This document shows, piece by piece, positions 1-9,321 of a DNA stretch of 64,000 nucleotides. The position numbers and the translations under genes were made by a program. Position 1 is the first letter of the stretch, and every line of letters starts with the position of its first letter. This stretch comes from Dendrolimus kikuchii (taxonomy: Eukaryota > Arthropoda > Insecta > Lepidoptera > Lasiocampidae), in the NCBI GenBank assembly GCA_019925095.2, contig CM034392.1:26359887-26423886 (forward strand), read 5' to 3'. Below the pieces are notes generated by a model. It ran no database searches and had not been told where the DNA came from. It saw only the letters and a program-made list of their open reading frames with translations.

Positions 1-253
1 GACCCCTGCGGTCGGGCGGCCTGTCGTAAGCGGCGACAAAATAACACACAGCCAGATGGTAGGGTATTCTGGTCTAAAGCATACCACCATAACAACCTGG
101 GTTTTATTCTAGCACAAGTAGCCAAGTTACAACCACGATGCTGGGAGCATATTGACAACACCTTTAGTATCGCAAATGACTATAGGCAATGGTAATAGCT
201 TTCCATCAGGTGGGCAGTCAGCTTGTCTGTTGTACTCTAGGAATAAAAAAAAA
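1..253 (+). mobile_element. RepA copy, old and cut by the window edge
   Basis: Diverged RepA copy. The segment with GGCGGCCTGTCGTAAG near position 20 and the A-rich tail (AATAAAAAAAAA) ending at 253 are recognisable; the middle is rearranged. The true 5' end lies at or before the window start. Confidence 0.75.
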
Positions 254-368
254 TGGTAAACATAGTGTCGGAGGCCTTCCAGCCTGACGGACTGACCTGC
301 CGACCTATGTTTTACACTTTTTGTTGGGGGGATAGATCGCGACTTCACTCATCGCAAGTCAGAAAAAA

Positions 369-560
369 ATGTCGGCGGCTCGACGTGATGAATAAAAAAT
401 ACAGCACAGCACTACAGCTTGAGTGACGCCGGGACTAAGCGCATACGTACGCAAACCGCCGACATGATGCCAATATGTCGGCGGGCAGCACGATCGGGCG
501 CATGTTGCCGACATGATTCCTTTCATATAGGCCGCCGCGTTGTGTCGGTGCGTCGGCGGC
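369..560. other. Cluster of GTCGGCGG motifs on both strands
   Basis: Five near-identical motifs fall in under 200 bp: GTCGGCGG at 371, 477 and 552 on the plus strand, and the inverted form CCGCCGACATGAT at 456 with a shorter GCCGACATGAT at 507. The surroundings are GC-richer than the neighbouring DNA. No gene is visible. It may be a degenerate repeat or a cluster of binding sites; the sequence does not decide. Confidence 0.5.
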
Positions 561-587
561 TTTGGTGTGTATTGCGCTTAATAATCA

Positions 588-968
588 TATAATACATTCA
601 GTACCTAGTCCCGTCATAAAAAAAAACTATCCAGAACTTATTCAAAGAAATCATTATGATGATAAAACTGCGACATAATTAATATAGTATATTCAGTACC
701 TAGTCCCGTCATAAAACTAATTGTCCAGAACTGATTTCAATAAATCATTTGATGATAAAACTACGACATAATAATATCATACATTCAATACCTAGTCCCC
801 TCATAAAACAAACCGATTTAAAGAAATAATTTTGATGATAAAACTGTGACATAATAATATAATACATTCAATACATAGTCCCGTCCTAAAACAAGTTGCT
901 CAGAACTTTTTCTAAAGAAATCGTTTCGATGATAAAACTGCGACATAATATAACATACATTAATACTA
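588..968. repeat. Four-unit minisatellite, unit about 83-96 bp
   Basis: The phrase TACATTCAGTACCTAGTCCC recurs with small changes near 594, 690, 782 and 865. Each is followed by a run of As, a CAGAACT-like block, then GATGATAAAACTGCGACATA. A partial fifth start (TACATTAATACTA) closes the array. Units differ by substitutions and short indels, so the array is not recent. Confidence 0.85.
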
Positions 969-1353
969 GAGATCAGTAACCTATTTAAAATACTCGTAAA
1001 TTGACGACGCGTGGGAAGTTAAAGGCATATTAAATTATTTCCTTTGTCATATTATGACTTTATTTAGTGCTTGTTGTCTCATCGTGACTATTTGATGATA
1101 ATGTCATTATCATATGCAGGATATTCGAATGGGTATTACCCATTTATTGGTTTCTATGACTTGTGTTACTTATTTTTTATGAACCAATAATTTTGAGCCA
1201 AATATTTTTGTTTAAATGTTTGTTTTGAGCGAGCGATTCAAGTTGTTTATATTTTAAAAATATAACTTATGCTTTAAGAAATAAGGTCCTCAGTGGGTTA
1301 GAAATAAATTGGTCAAGTGCGTGTTCGACCAAGATTTTCCAGTTTTATTGTTA

Positions 1354-1879
1354 CTAGTGGTCGCCCGTGGTCGAAATTCGACCATAACAATTTGTTGTCA
1401 AAGACTGTACTTCTATAATCACAGATTTCGCCAAGGCTACACTGTTAATTTGACTTGAACAATAAACAAAAGAGTACATATATGCGTGTGTGTATCAAAT
1501 ACATGGTAGTGTGTGTAATGTTTTTTTTTTATTGATTTAATGTATTTTTTATACATAATTTTGACATATGTCAGGAGCGTTAAGAACAGACGAGCGTGCA
1601 TGACAAGAGTTATGAATGTCAAAGAAGCAAGTGAGGTGTGTAAGAATAAGCCTAAATGGCGCTCTGTTGTTCGTGCCTACCCCGCAAGGGAACTGGCGTG
1701 AAATTATGTATGTATGTATGTAATTTTAAAAAAAATATTAAAAAATATTAAATATTTTAATAAAATTCGTCGCTTCTTCTCTATATAAACTATAAGTTTG
1801 CGAAATTTCATATTCCTCCGCGCAATTTTCGTAAAAAGGGGTGCAAAGTTTTTGCTTCACGTATTAATTAATATGTGGA
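1354..1879 (-). mobile_element. HelC non-autonomous Helitron with an RTE insertion
   Basis: Read on the minus strand, the element ends in a hairpin (GTCGAATTTCGAC) followed by CTAG, with T as the next base. The other end starts TC with A outside it. There is no target-site duplication, as expected for Helitrons, which insert between A and T. The 41524-41862 copy shows the uninterrupted form. This one is split by the LINE fragment at 1563-1720. Confidence 0.8.
1563..1720 (+). mobile_element. RTE-like LINE 3' end inserted in HelC
   Basis: A 158 bp 5'-truncated copy of the RTE-like family, ending in (TATG)n. It is bracketed by the 7 bp duplication TAATTTT at 1556-1562 and 1721-1727, and the HelC sequence resumes on the far side. 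This is a clear retrotransposition event younger than the host HelC. Confidence 0.8.
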
Positions 1880-2009
1880 TTTTATTTTGACAGCAACATA
1901 AATGTTAATTATTAAAATTTTATCAAGGAACTATTCATGTCCGGAAAATTTACTTAATTTTATCCCGGAAACTAATTCAATTTTGTATTTATATGTATCA
2001 CTTTGGTTG

Positions 2010-2315
2010 ATCCGTGCAAGAACGGAGAAAGAATACAATTTCCTGCGGCCGGGCGGCTTGTCGTAAGAGGCGACTTAACAACCCACAGCCAGGTGGTAGG
2101 GCGTTTGCCCGACTGGATGGCTACCGCCCCTAGTCTAGAGTATGTCGCCATAACAACCTTGAATTGTGTTCCGGCATTAGTGACCATGTTCCAGTCTCCC
2201 TTAAGAGAGCAGCAGCGCATTTGTAGCAACTTTGGTGTTGCAAATCTCCATAGGCGATGGTAACCGCTTTCCATCAAGTGGGCCGTCTGTCTGCTGATCT
2301 CCTGCAATAAAAAAA
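2010..2315 (+). mobile_element. RepA, full length
   Basis: Runs from ATCCGTGC to the tail TGCAATAAAAAAA. Carries subfamily marks GGCGACTTAACAAC, TAGCAACTTTGGTG and CTGATCTCCTGC. The reading frames on both strands here are by-products of the element and not host proteins. Confidence 0.9.
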
Positions 2316-2392
2316 TGCATTCAAATTGAAAAATGTAAATTATTTTTTTGATAATATATCGGCTCAACTCTCTCTTTCATTAATGTATCATT

Positions 2393-2608
2393 GTCCGTGC
2401 AGGAACGGAGAAAGAGTACAATTTCCTGCGGCCGGACGGCCTGTCGTAAGAGGCGACAAAACAACCCACAGCCAGGTAGGGCACTTGCCAGTGAAGATGG
2501 CAACCATCCCTGATCTAGAGTATCCCGCCATAAGAACCAGTTCCAGTCTTCCTTAACAGAGTAGCAGCGCATTTCTTGCACCTTTGTCCATAGGCGAAAT
2601 GCAATAAA
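2393..2608 (+). mobile_element. RepA with internal deletions
   Basis: A second head-to-tail RepA about 80 bp after the previous one. It begins at TCCGTGCAGGAACGG but lacks parts of the centre and 3' third, and ends in a short GCAATAAA. Confidence 0.8.
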
Positions 2609-2901
2609 CAGGGCAATGTTCTCATAAAACAAAATGTCGTAAGCTTGTTTACATACATCCTTCATACATAACACTCAACAGATATTTACGTATAACCCGT
2701 TTAGGTGATTGACTGGTTATTTCGCGTATTTACATTTGGATGTCGAGAACTGCACATTTTCACCTGATGGCCGGCATTGCACCCGTGCTGCATATATCAG
2801 CGCCCCAATAACTCAACGCACCTGTTTAGTTTCAAGCGGTGTCGGTAATGGGACGGACTTAGGTAACGAACAAATCAAATAATTCTTGAAAGAAATATTT
2901 T

Positions 2902-3140
2902 ATTTTTATTTCTTTTATTGTAGAAGTTCAGCAGACAGGCAGACGGCCCACTTGATAGAAAGCGGTTACTATCGCCTATGGACATTTGCAACACCAAAGG
3001 TGCTACAAATGCACTGCTGCTCTCTTAAGGGAGGCTGGAACCTGGTTACTAATGCCGGAACACAACTCAAGGTTGTTCTGGCAACATACTTTAGACCAGG
3101 GGTGGTAGCCATCTAGTCGAGCAAATGCCCTACCACCTGG
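2902..3140 (-). mobile_element. RepA, 5'-truncated
   Basis: The A-rich tail appears on the plus strand as a T-rich run before TTCAGCAGACAGGC. The copy stops at CTACCACCTGG, so the first roughly 70 bp of the element are missing. Confidence 0.85.
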
Positions 3141-3880
3141 CAAAATACATTTATTTAAAATAAAGAAAATACATTTATATCGTCTTTAATATGCATCTAA
3201 CATTAGAAGGCGCTGTACAAAAAGAGCCAGAGGGATAGAAGACGGCGACCTGCTGATAGAAGAAGGATCTGGGTATCTGGAGAAACTTGACAAGATATCT
3301 ACTATAAAACACAAATATAAAACGCATAAATCACTAACACTAAAAACACACTAAAACACAAGTAACTGTAATACTACTAGCAAATTACGAAACAGGCAAC
3401 AAACAAAACAAGCAACTTTTGATGTCAAAAATTGTACATACATACACAAACAAATAGCGAGAAACATTGAGAGCCAAAAAAATATGTGTGTGTGTGCAGT
3501 TCACGTGCATTATAAGTGAAACAAAGTGTGACGAGGGGTGGGAAGGGTCCTACATTTCGTGACGTCACATTTCATATATTACATCGTTATAATATATTTA
3601 AACTTTAAAATACGAAATTTGAAGTATTAAAGAAAAACTTCAAACATTTCCAAGTATATCTTTATGAGCAGTGTTTAAATTATTAAGTATAGTCCCATAG
3701 ATTTATGTGTCGCTTTTTAGTGTCACTTTTTCGTCGATTTAATGTTCGATTCTAAAGAAGTTTCACTCCAAAAATAAAATAAAATGGATATTAAACTATG
3801 TATATAGCAAAAAAAAAATGTGTCTTGCGGTGGTACCAAATAGGTGCAGTTCAGAAACTGCCAAGCAACAGGTGCATAAC
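3141..3880. other. AT-rich DNA with no recognised feature
   Basis: Simple A-rich and AC-rich stretches and no supported reading frame. A GTGTGTGT tract sits near 3487. Confidence 0.5.
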
Positions 3881-3884
3881 TCAT

Positions 3885-4060
3885 CCGTCCGGGCTAGAGG
3901 TGAAGGCGCGAGTGAGCCCACAGCCCAGAGGTAGGACGCTAGAGGATCGCACAGGGGTTTTAGTGGGTATCCTGACCTGGCGAATTCCACACACGGGCCG
4001 CGACCTTTCCCCCTCGCGCGGCTTGTGGTCCTCAAACGTATTTCCTCTGTATGAAATAAA
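3885..4060 (-). mobile_element. RepG fragment
   Basis: Shares phrases with the 13.5-13.9 kb repeat in inverted orientation: GGGGTTTTAGTGGGTATCC, CTGGCGAATTCCACACA and TGGTCCTCAAACG. It is more diverged than those copies and its boundaries are soft. Confidence 0.55.
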
Positions 4061-4364
4061 AGGGTACATGACTCTGGTTTTTAACTGCAACCTAGGACGG
4101 ACGGCTGTTGCACTGTTGTTATATAGCACAAAACATGATATAAAACTAAATATTTTCTTCAATATCTGGACGTCAGTGCTAAGTAAATCATAAAAAATAT
4201 AGTACATAAATTAATTATTTATTTCTTATACTGATGCAATAATTATGACAGATTTATCAAAGTAAGACTTATGAAAGACTGTTTCATGCAGGATAAGACG
4301 CGTATATTTTAAATCAATATTACGCGGTAACAAAAACACTTTCCGAGTTGAAAAGTCAAAGTAA

Positions 4365-5075
4365 ATCATATGATCTCACGTATGTACCAAATTTCACGAC
4401 AAATTTATCATCATAAACAAAATTTACCTACACTTAACGACTGTCAATCTGCAAACAAGTCGTAACGGTAACCTAAATCCATCCTTATCAATTTCAAAGC
4501 ACACTCCACAAAGGAGATCGTATCAATCAATACATTTTATTGCACCCTACGTTTGAAATGGCCTCGTTCACCCAAATCCGGCACTGTTCAAGATGCACGC
4601 GGTGCAATGAGTGAAGGCGACATGTTCCGTGAAAACGATCGCGTCAGTCGTCACGTTGTATTAGTGCTGTCGGGTTGTCCCGTCACGTCGGTTCCTAATG
4701 TTAGTTTTTAATCTTCATGGAAATCCTATGATCACGTATGTACCAAATTCCACAACTTTCTATCATAAACAAAATTTACATAAAAATATTACTCATGACA
4801 CTGTCACGAATGTCGATCTGCAAACAATGAATTGCGTTAACCCTAAATCCATCCCTGTCCAAAACAATTTCAAAGCGCACTCCACAAAGGCGATCATATC
4901 AATCAATACATTTTATTGCACCCTACGTTTGAAATGGCCTCGTTCACCCAAATCCGGCACTGTTCAAGATGCACGCGGCCTAATGAGTGAAGGCGACGTG
5001 TTCCGTGAAAACGATCGCGTCAGTCGTCACGTTGTATTAGTGCTGTCGGGTTGTCACTTCGCTTCCTAATATTGG
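4365..5075 (+). repeat. Tandem duplication of a roughly 350 bp unit
   Basis: Unit 1 (about 4365-4715) and unit 2 (about 4718-5075) share the same order of blocks: CACGTATGTACCAAATT, CATAAACAAAATTTAC, ATCTGCAAACAA, CCTAAATCCATCC, then a stretch from TTTCAAAGC to GTGCTGTCGGGTTGTC. The last 190 bp or so are nearly identical between units, while the first half differs by many substitutions and indels. Unit 2 has a 123-codon frame that unit 1 does not keep, so I do not call it a gene. Confidence 0.85.
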
Positions 5076-5127
5076 TGTTGCCACTATAAAGATCTTTTCA
5101 GATTAAATTATTTTTGGAGTTCTTGAT

Positions 5128-5495
5128 GGTTTCTGATTTCATAAAACTACGATTTAATGGTTTTAAGCGCGGTATTTGACGGCCTCTGTGGTTGAGCGGG
5201 CTTAGCATTTGCCGACCTACCTCACTGCAACGCAGAGGCTCCGGGTTCGATTCCTGGTATGGTAAATTTCGGAAACGTATTATCTCCGGTATTTACTATG
5301 GTCTGGGTGTCTGGGATCGGTCCCAGGGTAGTCCGTTGTATATTACCCATAACACAAGCGTAACTTGCTTAATTTGGGGATATACAATATGTGTGTTTGT
5401 CTGCCGATTATTATTATTATTATTATTTTGTTTTATTTTTATTCCGACGTTTCGGCCACTTTTCAGTAGCCGTGATCACGGAAGACAAAGATTTC
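5128..5495 (-). mobile_element. RepH LINE-like 3' region, interrupted by SINE-1
   Basis: The two halves (5128-5180 and 5428-5495) match in order the minus-strand reading of the continuous RepH copies at 31.5 and 61.1 kb: the AAAACTACG and GGTTTTAAGCGCGG blocks, then GACGTTTCGGCCACTTTTC and CCGTGATCACGG. The SINE sits precisely between them. Confidence 0.7.
5181..5427 (+). mobile_element. SINE-1, tRNA-headed SINE
   Basis: Starts GGCCTCTGTGGTTGAGCGGG, which contains an A-box-like TGGTTGAGCGGG. A B box, GGTTCGATTCC, follows at 5244-5254. A tRNA-unrelated body then leads to an (ATT)n tail. The spacing of the two boxes fits RNA polymerase III promotion, but the body after the B box is far too long for a working tRNA gene. 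Confidence 0.85.
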
Positions 5496-5736
5496 AAGTG
5501 TCAAGGAGTAATGTTAAAATTATTATTTAGCCTACCCCCAATTTGTTCATTTTAATCTTCACGCTATCGAAAAGCGGCCGAATGCCTGACCATGTTTTGT
5601 TTTAGTGGATCTAAAGATCTGGGCCTATGGAGACTATTATTCTTAGATTTATGACGTGTCAAATTATTTATATAATATAATAATAAAGATTTTATTACCT
5701 ATATAAAGTAATATAATTAATTAATATCTATATAAA

Positions 5737-6155
5737 GTAGAGTAAACGCGGTCGAGATGCGAGCACTGCGCAAAATCTGCGGAGTGACGCTCGCGGACCG
5801 CGTTCGTAATACCGAAGTAAGAAAGAGAGTTGGTCTGAAAGATAGTGTCGGGGTGAAGGTAAGGAAAGGAATGCTCCGGTGGTTCGGGCATGTAGAAAGA
5901 ATGACTAAACAGATATACAATGCAAAAGTGGATGGATGCAAAAGTCGTGGAAGGCGACACACCTTCCATGATCATATTCATCGTGTACTAGCAGAAGGTG
6001 ATGTCAGGAGCCTTAAGAACAGACGAGCTTGCATGACGAGAGCTATGAATCTCAAAGAAGCAAGTGAGGTGTGTAAGAATTAGCCTGAATGGCGCTCTGT
6101 TGCTCGTGCCTACCCTGCAAGGGAACTGGCGTGAAGTTATGTATGTATGTATATA
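5737..6155 (+). mobile_element. RTE-like LINE, 3' coding fragment
   Basis: Encodes the carboxyl-terminal region of the reverse transcriptase protein (motifs MRALRKICGVTLADRVRN and MLRWFGHVERM), then a short 3' end and (TATG)n. It lacks a few codons after GHVERM present in other copies, and a stop interrupts CKN-PEW near the end. Everything upstream, including endonuclease and catalytic palm, is absent. Confidence 0.85.
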
Positions 6156-6467
6156 TTCATAATATTAAAATACACTATTAAACGCACGCGCATCGTGGCA
6201 ACTCGTAAAGTGTTGCTTCACTTGCCAGCCACTAACCCCACATAAATACTATTCTTTTCAGTGTGATTTAACTGCATAATATTTTCATTATTTCATTAGT
6301 ATGATATTTTTACATACCGATATGACACGCGGATGCTGCCGGGTAACATACGCTTTTGATACGTTCTAGTGGGCATAGTGGACCGTATCGCGTTTCTTAC
6401 CGTGCCTGATACGTTCATAATCCGGTCATCGTATGTATGTATATTATTACCAGTACTGTTTTCTTCA

Positions 6468-6652
6468 ATTGATCGTCTACTAGCAGAAGGTGATGTCAGG
6501 AGCCTTAAGAACAGACGAGTGTGCATGACAAGAGTTATGAATGTCAAAGAGGCAAGTGAGGTGTGTAAGAATAAGCCTAAATGGCACTCTGTTGTTCGTG
6601 CCTACCCCGCAAGGGAACTGGCGTGAAGTTATGTATGTATGTATGTATGTAT
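6468..6652 (+). mobile_element. RTE-like LINE 3' end
   Basis: Short 5'-truncated copy starting at the segment for DRVLAEGDVRSLKN and finishing with five TATG units. It lies about 310 bp from the end of the previous copy, in the same orientation. Confidence 0.85.
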
Positions 6653-6659
6653 GTTTTCT

Positions 6660-7086
6660 TCAAAATCGACCTTGACAGTTCTTTGAGTGTTTTTCACTAT
6701 TTAGTATAGTTTAAGATTTGACCATGAAGGTCCACCTGAAAAATGGAGGCTGTATTATAGATAACTAATTATTATACATGACTTATCATATCTTTATCAG
6801 TTTCCCATTAAATGTTTGGTCCAAGTATCTCGTATAATTTATGGATATATTTCACTTTAGTTCCGTTGCTTTAAGTTCTGGCGGTTTGCCAGTCAACCTA
6901 TAGCATTACGGTGCATATCACCCCTTGACAGCTTTAAGAGGCGCGGTCTTCGAATTATTGCTAAACGATTTTAAAAGAGCTGCAAGGATATTTCCTTATC
7001 TAACAGGTTCACTGGAGCTTTGTGTTATGAAGAAACGATTTACAGTGAGGCTAAGGCCATTGATAACCATAGTTTAGAACACATTT
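6660..7086. other. Unassigned AT-rich DNA
   Basis: No reading frame, RNA gene or repeat recognised. Confidence 0.5.
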
Positions 7087-7398
7087 ATCCGTGCAGGAAC
7101 GGAGAAAGAATACAATTTCCTGCGGCCGGGCGGCCTGTCGTAAGAGGCGACAAAACAACGCACAGCCAGGTGGTAGGGTATTTGCCCGACTGTATGGCAA
7201 CCACCCCTGGTCTAGAGTATGCCGCCATAACAACCTTAAATTGTGTTCCGGCATTAGTGGCAGGTTGCAGTCTCCCTTAAGAGTGCAGCAGCGCATTTGT
7301 AGCACCTTTGGTGTTGCAAATGTCCATAGGCGATGGTAACCGCTTTCCATCCAGTGAGCCGTCTGCCTGTCTGCTGAACTCATGCAATAAAAAAAAAA
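7087..7398 (+). mobile_element. RepA, first half of dimer 1
   Basis: Full-length RepA with tail CATGCAATAAAAAAAAAA. It is followed after about 30 bp by another full RepA. The linker is the same as in the 18.2 kb dimer. Confidence 0.9.
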
Positions 7399-7428
7399 CA
7401 TATTTTGAGATAATTTTAATATATAGAG

Positions 7429-7738
7429 TTCCGAGCAGGAACGGAGAAAGAATACAATTTCCTACGGCCGGGCGGCCTGTCGTAAGAGGCGACAAAACAA
7501 CGCACAGCCAGGTGGTAGGGTATTTGACCGACTGGATGGCAACCACCCCTGGTCTAGAGTATGCCGCCATAACAACCTTAAGTTGTGTTCCGGCATTACT
7601 GGCAGGTTGCAGTTTCCTTTAATAGAGCAGCAGCGCATTTGTAGCACCTTTGGTGTTGCAAATGTCCATAGGTGATGGTAACCGCTTTCCATCAAGTGGG
7701 CCGTCTGCCTGTCTGCTGAACTCATGCAATAAAAAAAA
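7429..7738 (+). mobile_element. RepA, second half of dimer 1
   Basis: Starts with the variant head AGTTCCGAGCAGGAACGG instead of ATCCGTGCAGG, and ends CATGCAATAAAAAAAA. The same variant head is used at the same place in the 18 kb dimer. Confidence 0.9.
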
Positions 7739-7839
7739 CTTTACTTTTGTTAGCATCTAACCCAATTGATACCCGATCAATTTATTCAAGATATTAGGAA
7801 ATATTAATATGTTTTTATTACGCAGGCATAGAATTATTA

Positions 7840-8415
7840 GACATGTATGGTTCTCAAGACCATGGGCTATGCAAATGGGAAGGCCATCACCTAGAGGCCC
7901 CTTGAGAAATTTGATGTAAATGTGGCGTGACACTGACTGATGATTATCCCTGTCTACACAATATAGGAATGCACCCAAGGTCAAGCCCCGATCAATGCAG
8001 GACTAATGTAGGAAATGAGAACAAGAAGGACCGGGCTATTGGGATGAATTGCTAGTGGACTTACAGATAGGGGACTATGGCGTCTGCCCATCAGAATGCT
8101 TAAGGAAAATGGAAACAATGGGCAGACGCTGATTCGCCACTCCCTGCATGGGCCCCAAAAAATGCCATAGTAGACAGGGGGCAACATGGGTGTGAGTGGC
8201 TAAGGGGTGTAGAGAGGTGGACTGTAGGTTCTCCGAAGCTACTTCCGACGTTATGCCATTTATCACTTTCACCCCTGGAGCTTCAGTCTTAGCTCTAGCG
8301 ATCTCCTCTATGTTGGCTGGCTAAGGCAAGCATGAAGGCGGGGTGCCCTGCCTTAGCCCTCGGAGTCAGGTCCCAGGTGTCGCTACTCACCTAAGGCTTC
8401 TCCCTAAAACCCTAC
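7840..8415 (-). mobile_element. RepD LINE-like 3' region
   Basis: Inverted copy of the repeat at 32.3-33.5 kb: AGCTTCGGAGAACC, the CTCCAGGGGTGAAAG block and the conserved GCGTCTGCCC/GGGCAGACGC stem (8080-8089 with 8120-8129) are all present in order. No reverse transcriptase is visible. I infer the untranslated 3' part of a LINE from its orientation and A-rich terminal DNA. Confidence 0.7.
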
Positions 8416-8441
8416 TGCGGTGATAGAGTACCAAGTATCGA

Positions 8442-8462
8442 GGGGGGGGAGGGGGGGGGGGG
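8442..8462 (+). repeat. G homopolymer tract
   Basis: Twenty Gs interrupted by a single A. It may mark a mutable site, or an assembly artefact where sequencing slipped. Confidence 0.8.
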
Positions 8463-8977
8463 TGATTATTCTTATCCCATCTCTCTTATCCTATCATAAA
8501 GGCTGGCAAAGCGTTAGCTACGCCCCTGGTGTTGCAAAAGGCTATGGCCTTCTGCATGTTCACCAGCTTTTTAATAAAAAAGAAGATAATCGGCCTAAAC
8601 TATGACCATTTTCAATCTACACGAACAAAGTCGCAAGTAACAGCTAAGTTGAAATATTTTGACTACCTATAACTGTTAATTAACCATTTTACCACCTCAT
8701 TAGTGCGGAAGCCCCCACAAGTAGCGAACACATTAAAAGCAAGTATGTAACAACACGAGAAGTCAATTAGTCCGCCATGTCAGGCGCCATCTTTAATTGA
8801 GTTTGACAGCTGCGCGGGCGCCGCTTTATGTACCCAACAAGGGGTTGTTTTCGCTTAATTGGGTTTCGATTGGGCGAGAGTGGGATAAATGAACATTTAG
8901 GATGCTATACTATGATTGATTGGCCACCAGTTTTATTTATACATTGGTGTTATTTCTTTGGTATATCCAGACTTCTA

Positions 8978-9070
8978 TATTATTATAAAATACTAAATAT
9001 GCCGTGTCTGTACATTGGAGCTATTTAAAAACACAAATGGAATAGACTATATAAACGACAAAGAACACGA
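8978..9070 (+). repeat. RepE fragment
   Basis: Resembles 36283-36375: TATTATAAAAT, TGCCGTGT(C/T)TGTACATT, AGCTATTTAAAA and CTATATAAACGA in the same order. It is likely the 3' end of a dispersed element ending in an ATATAAACGA block; the class is unknown. Confidence 0.55.
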
Positions 9071-9086
9071 TGCAATTATTTTTATA

Positions 9087-9321
9087 CTAGCTGTGCCCGC
9101 GACGTCATTCGCGTGGAATTTGTTTTCAAGACCCCCGATTTTGAAACATTCTTCATTGGTGCTCCGCTCCTATTGGTCTTAGCGTGATGACATATAACCT
9201 ATAGCCTTCCTCGATAAATGGGCTATCTAAAACTGAAAGAATTTTTCAAATCTGATCAGTAGTTCCTGAGATTAGCGCGTTCAAACAAACATACTCTTCA
9301 GCTTTATATATTAGTATAAGA
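9087..9321 (-). mobile_element. HelB short Helitron, complete
   Basis: A 235 bp element read on the minus strand: 5' TCTTATACTAATATATAAAG, 3' GCGACG-rich segment then GGGCACAGCTAG. The outside bases are A and T with no duplication. It has no coding capacity and must be moved in trans. It is the short counterpart of the long HelB copies at 38.3 and 51.4 kb. Confidence 0.85.

Noticed and set aside
588..968. CRISPR array
   Set aside because: Units are imperfect whole-unit tandem repeats without constant repeats and unique spacers, in a clearly eukaryotic setting.
4698..5069. 123-codon plus-strand frame
   Set aside because: Lies in the second unit of a tandem duplication whose first unit does not keep the frame; no domain or codon pattern to support it.
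5181..5260. Possible tRNA gene (A and B boxes)
   Set aside because: Continues into a conserved SINE body with an (ATT)n tail and has several dispersed copies; no complete cloverleaf without the SINE body is apparent. The same reasoning applies at 11144 and 54466.
7020..7280. Host exon joined to RepA (an exonised SINE)
   Set aside because: The upstream part of the frame (MCYEETIYSEAKAIDNHS) has no domain and no splice evidence; chance opening is simpler.
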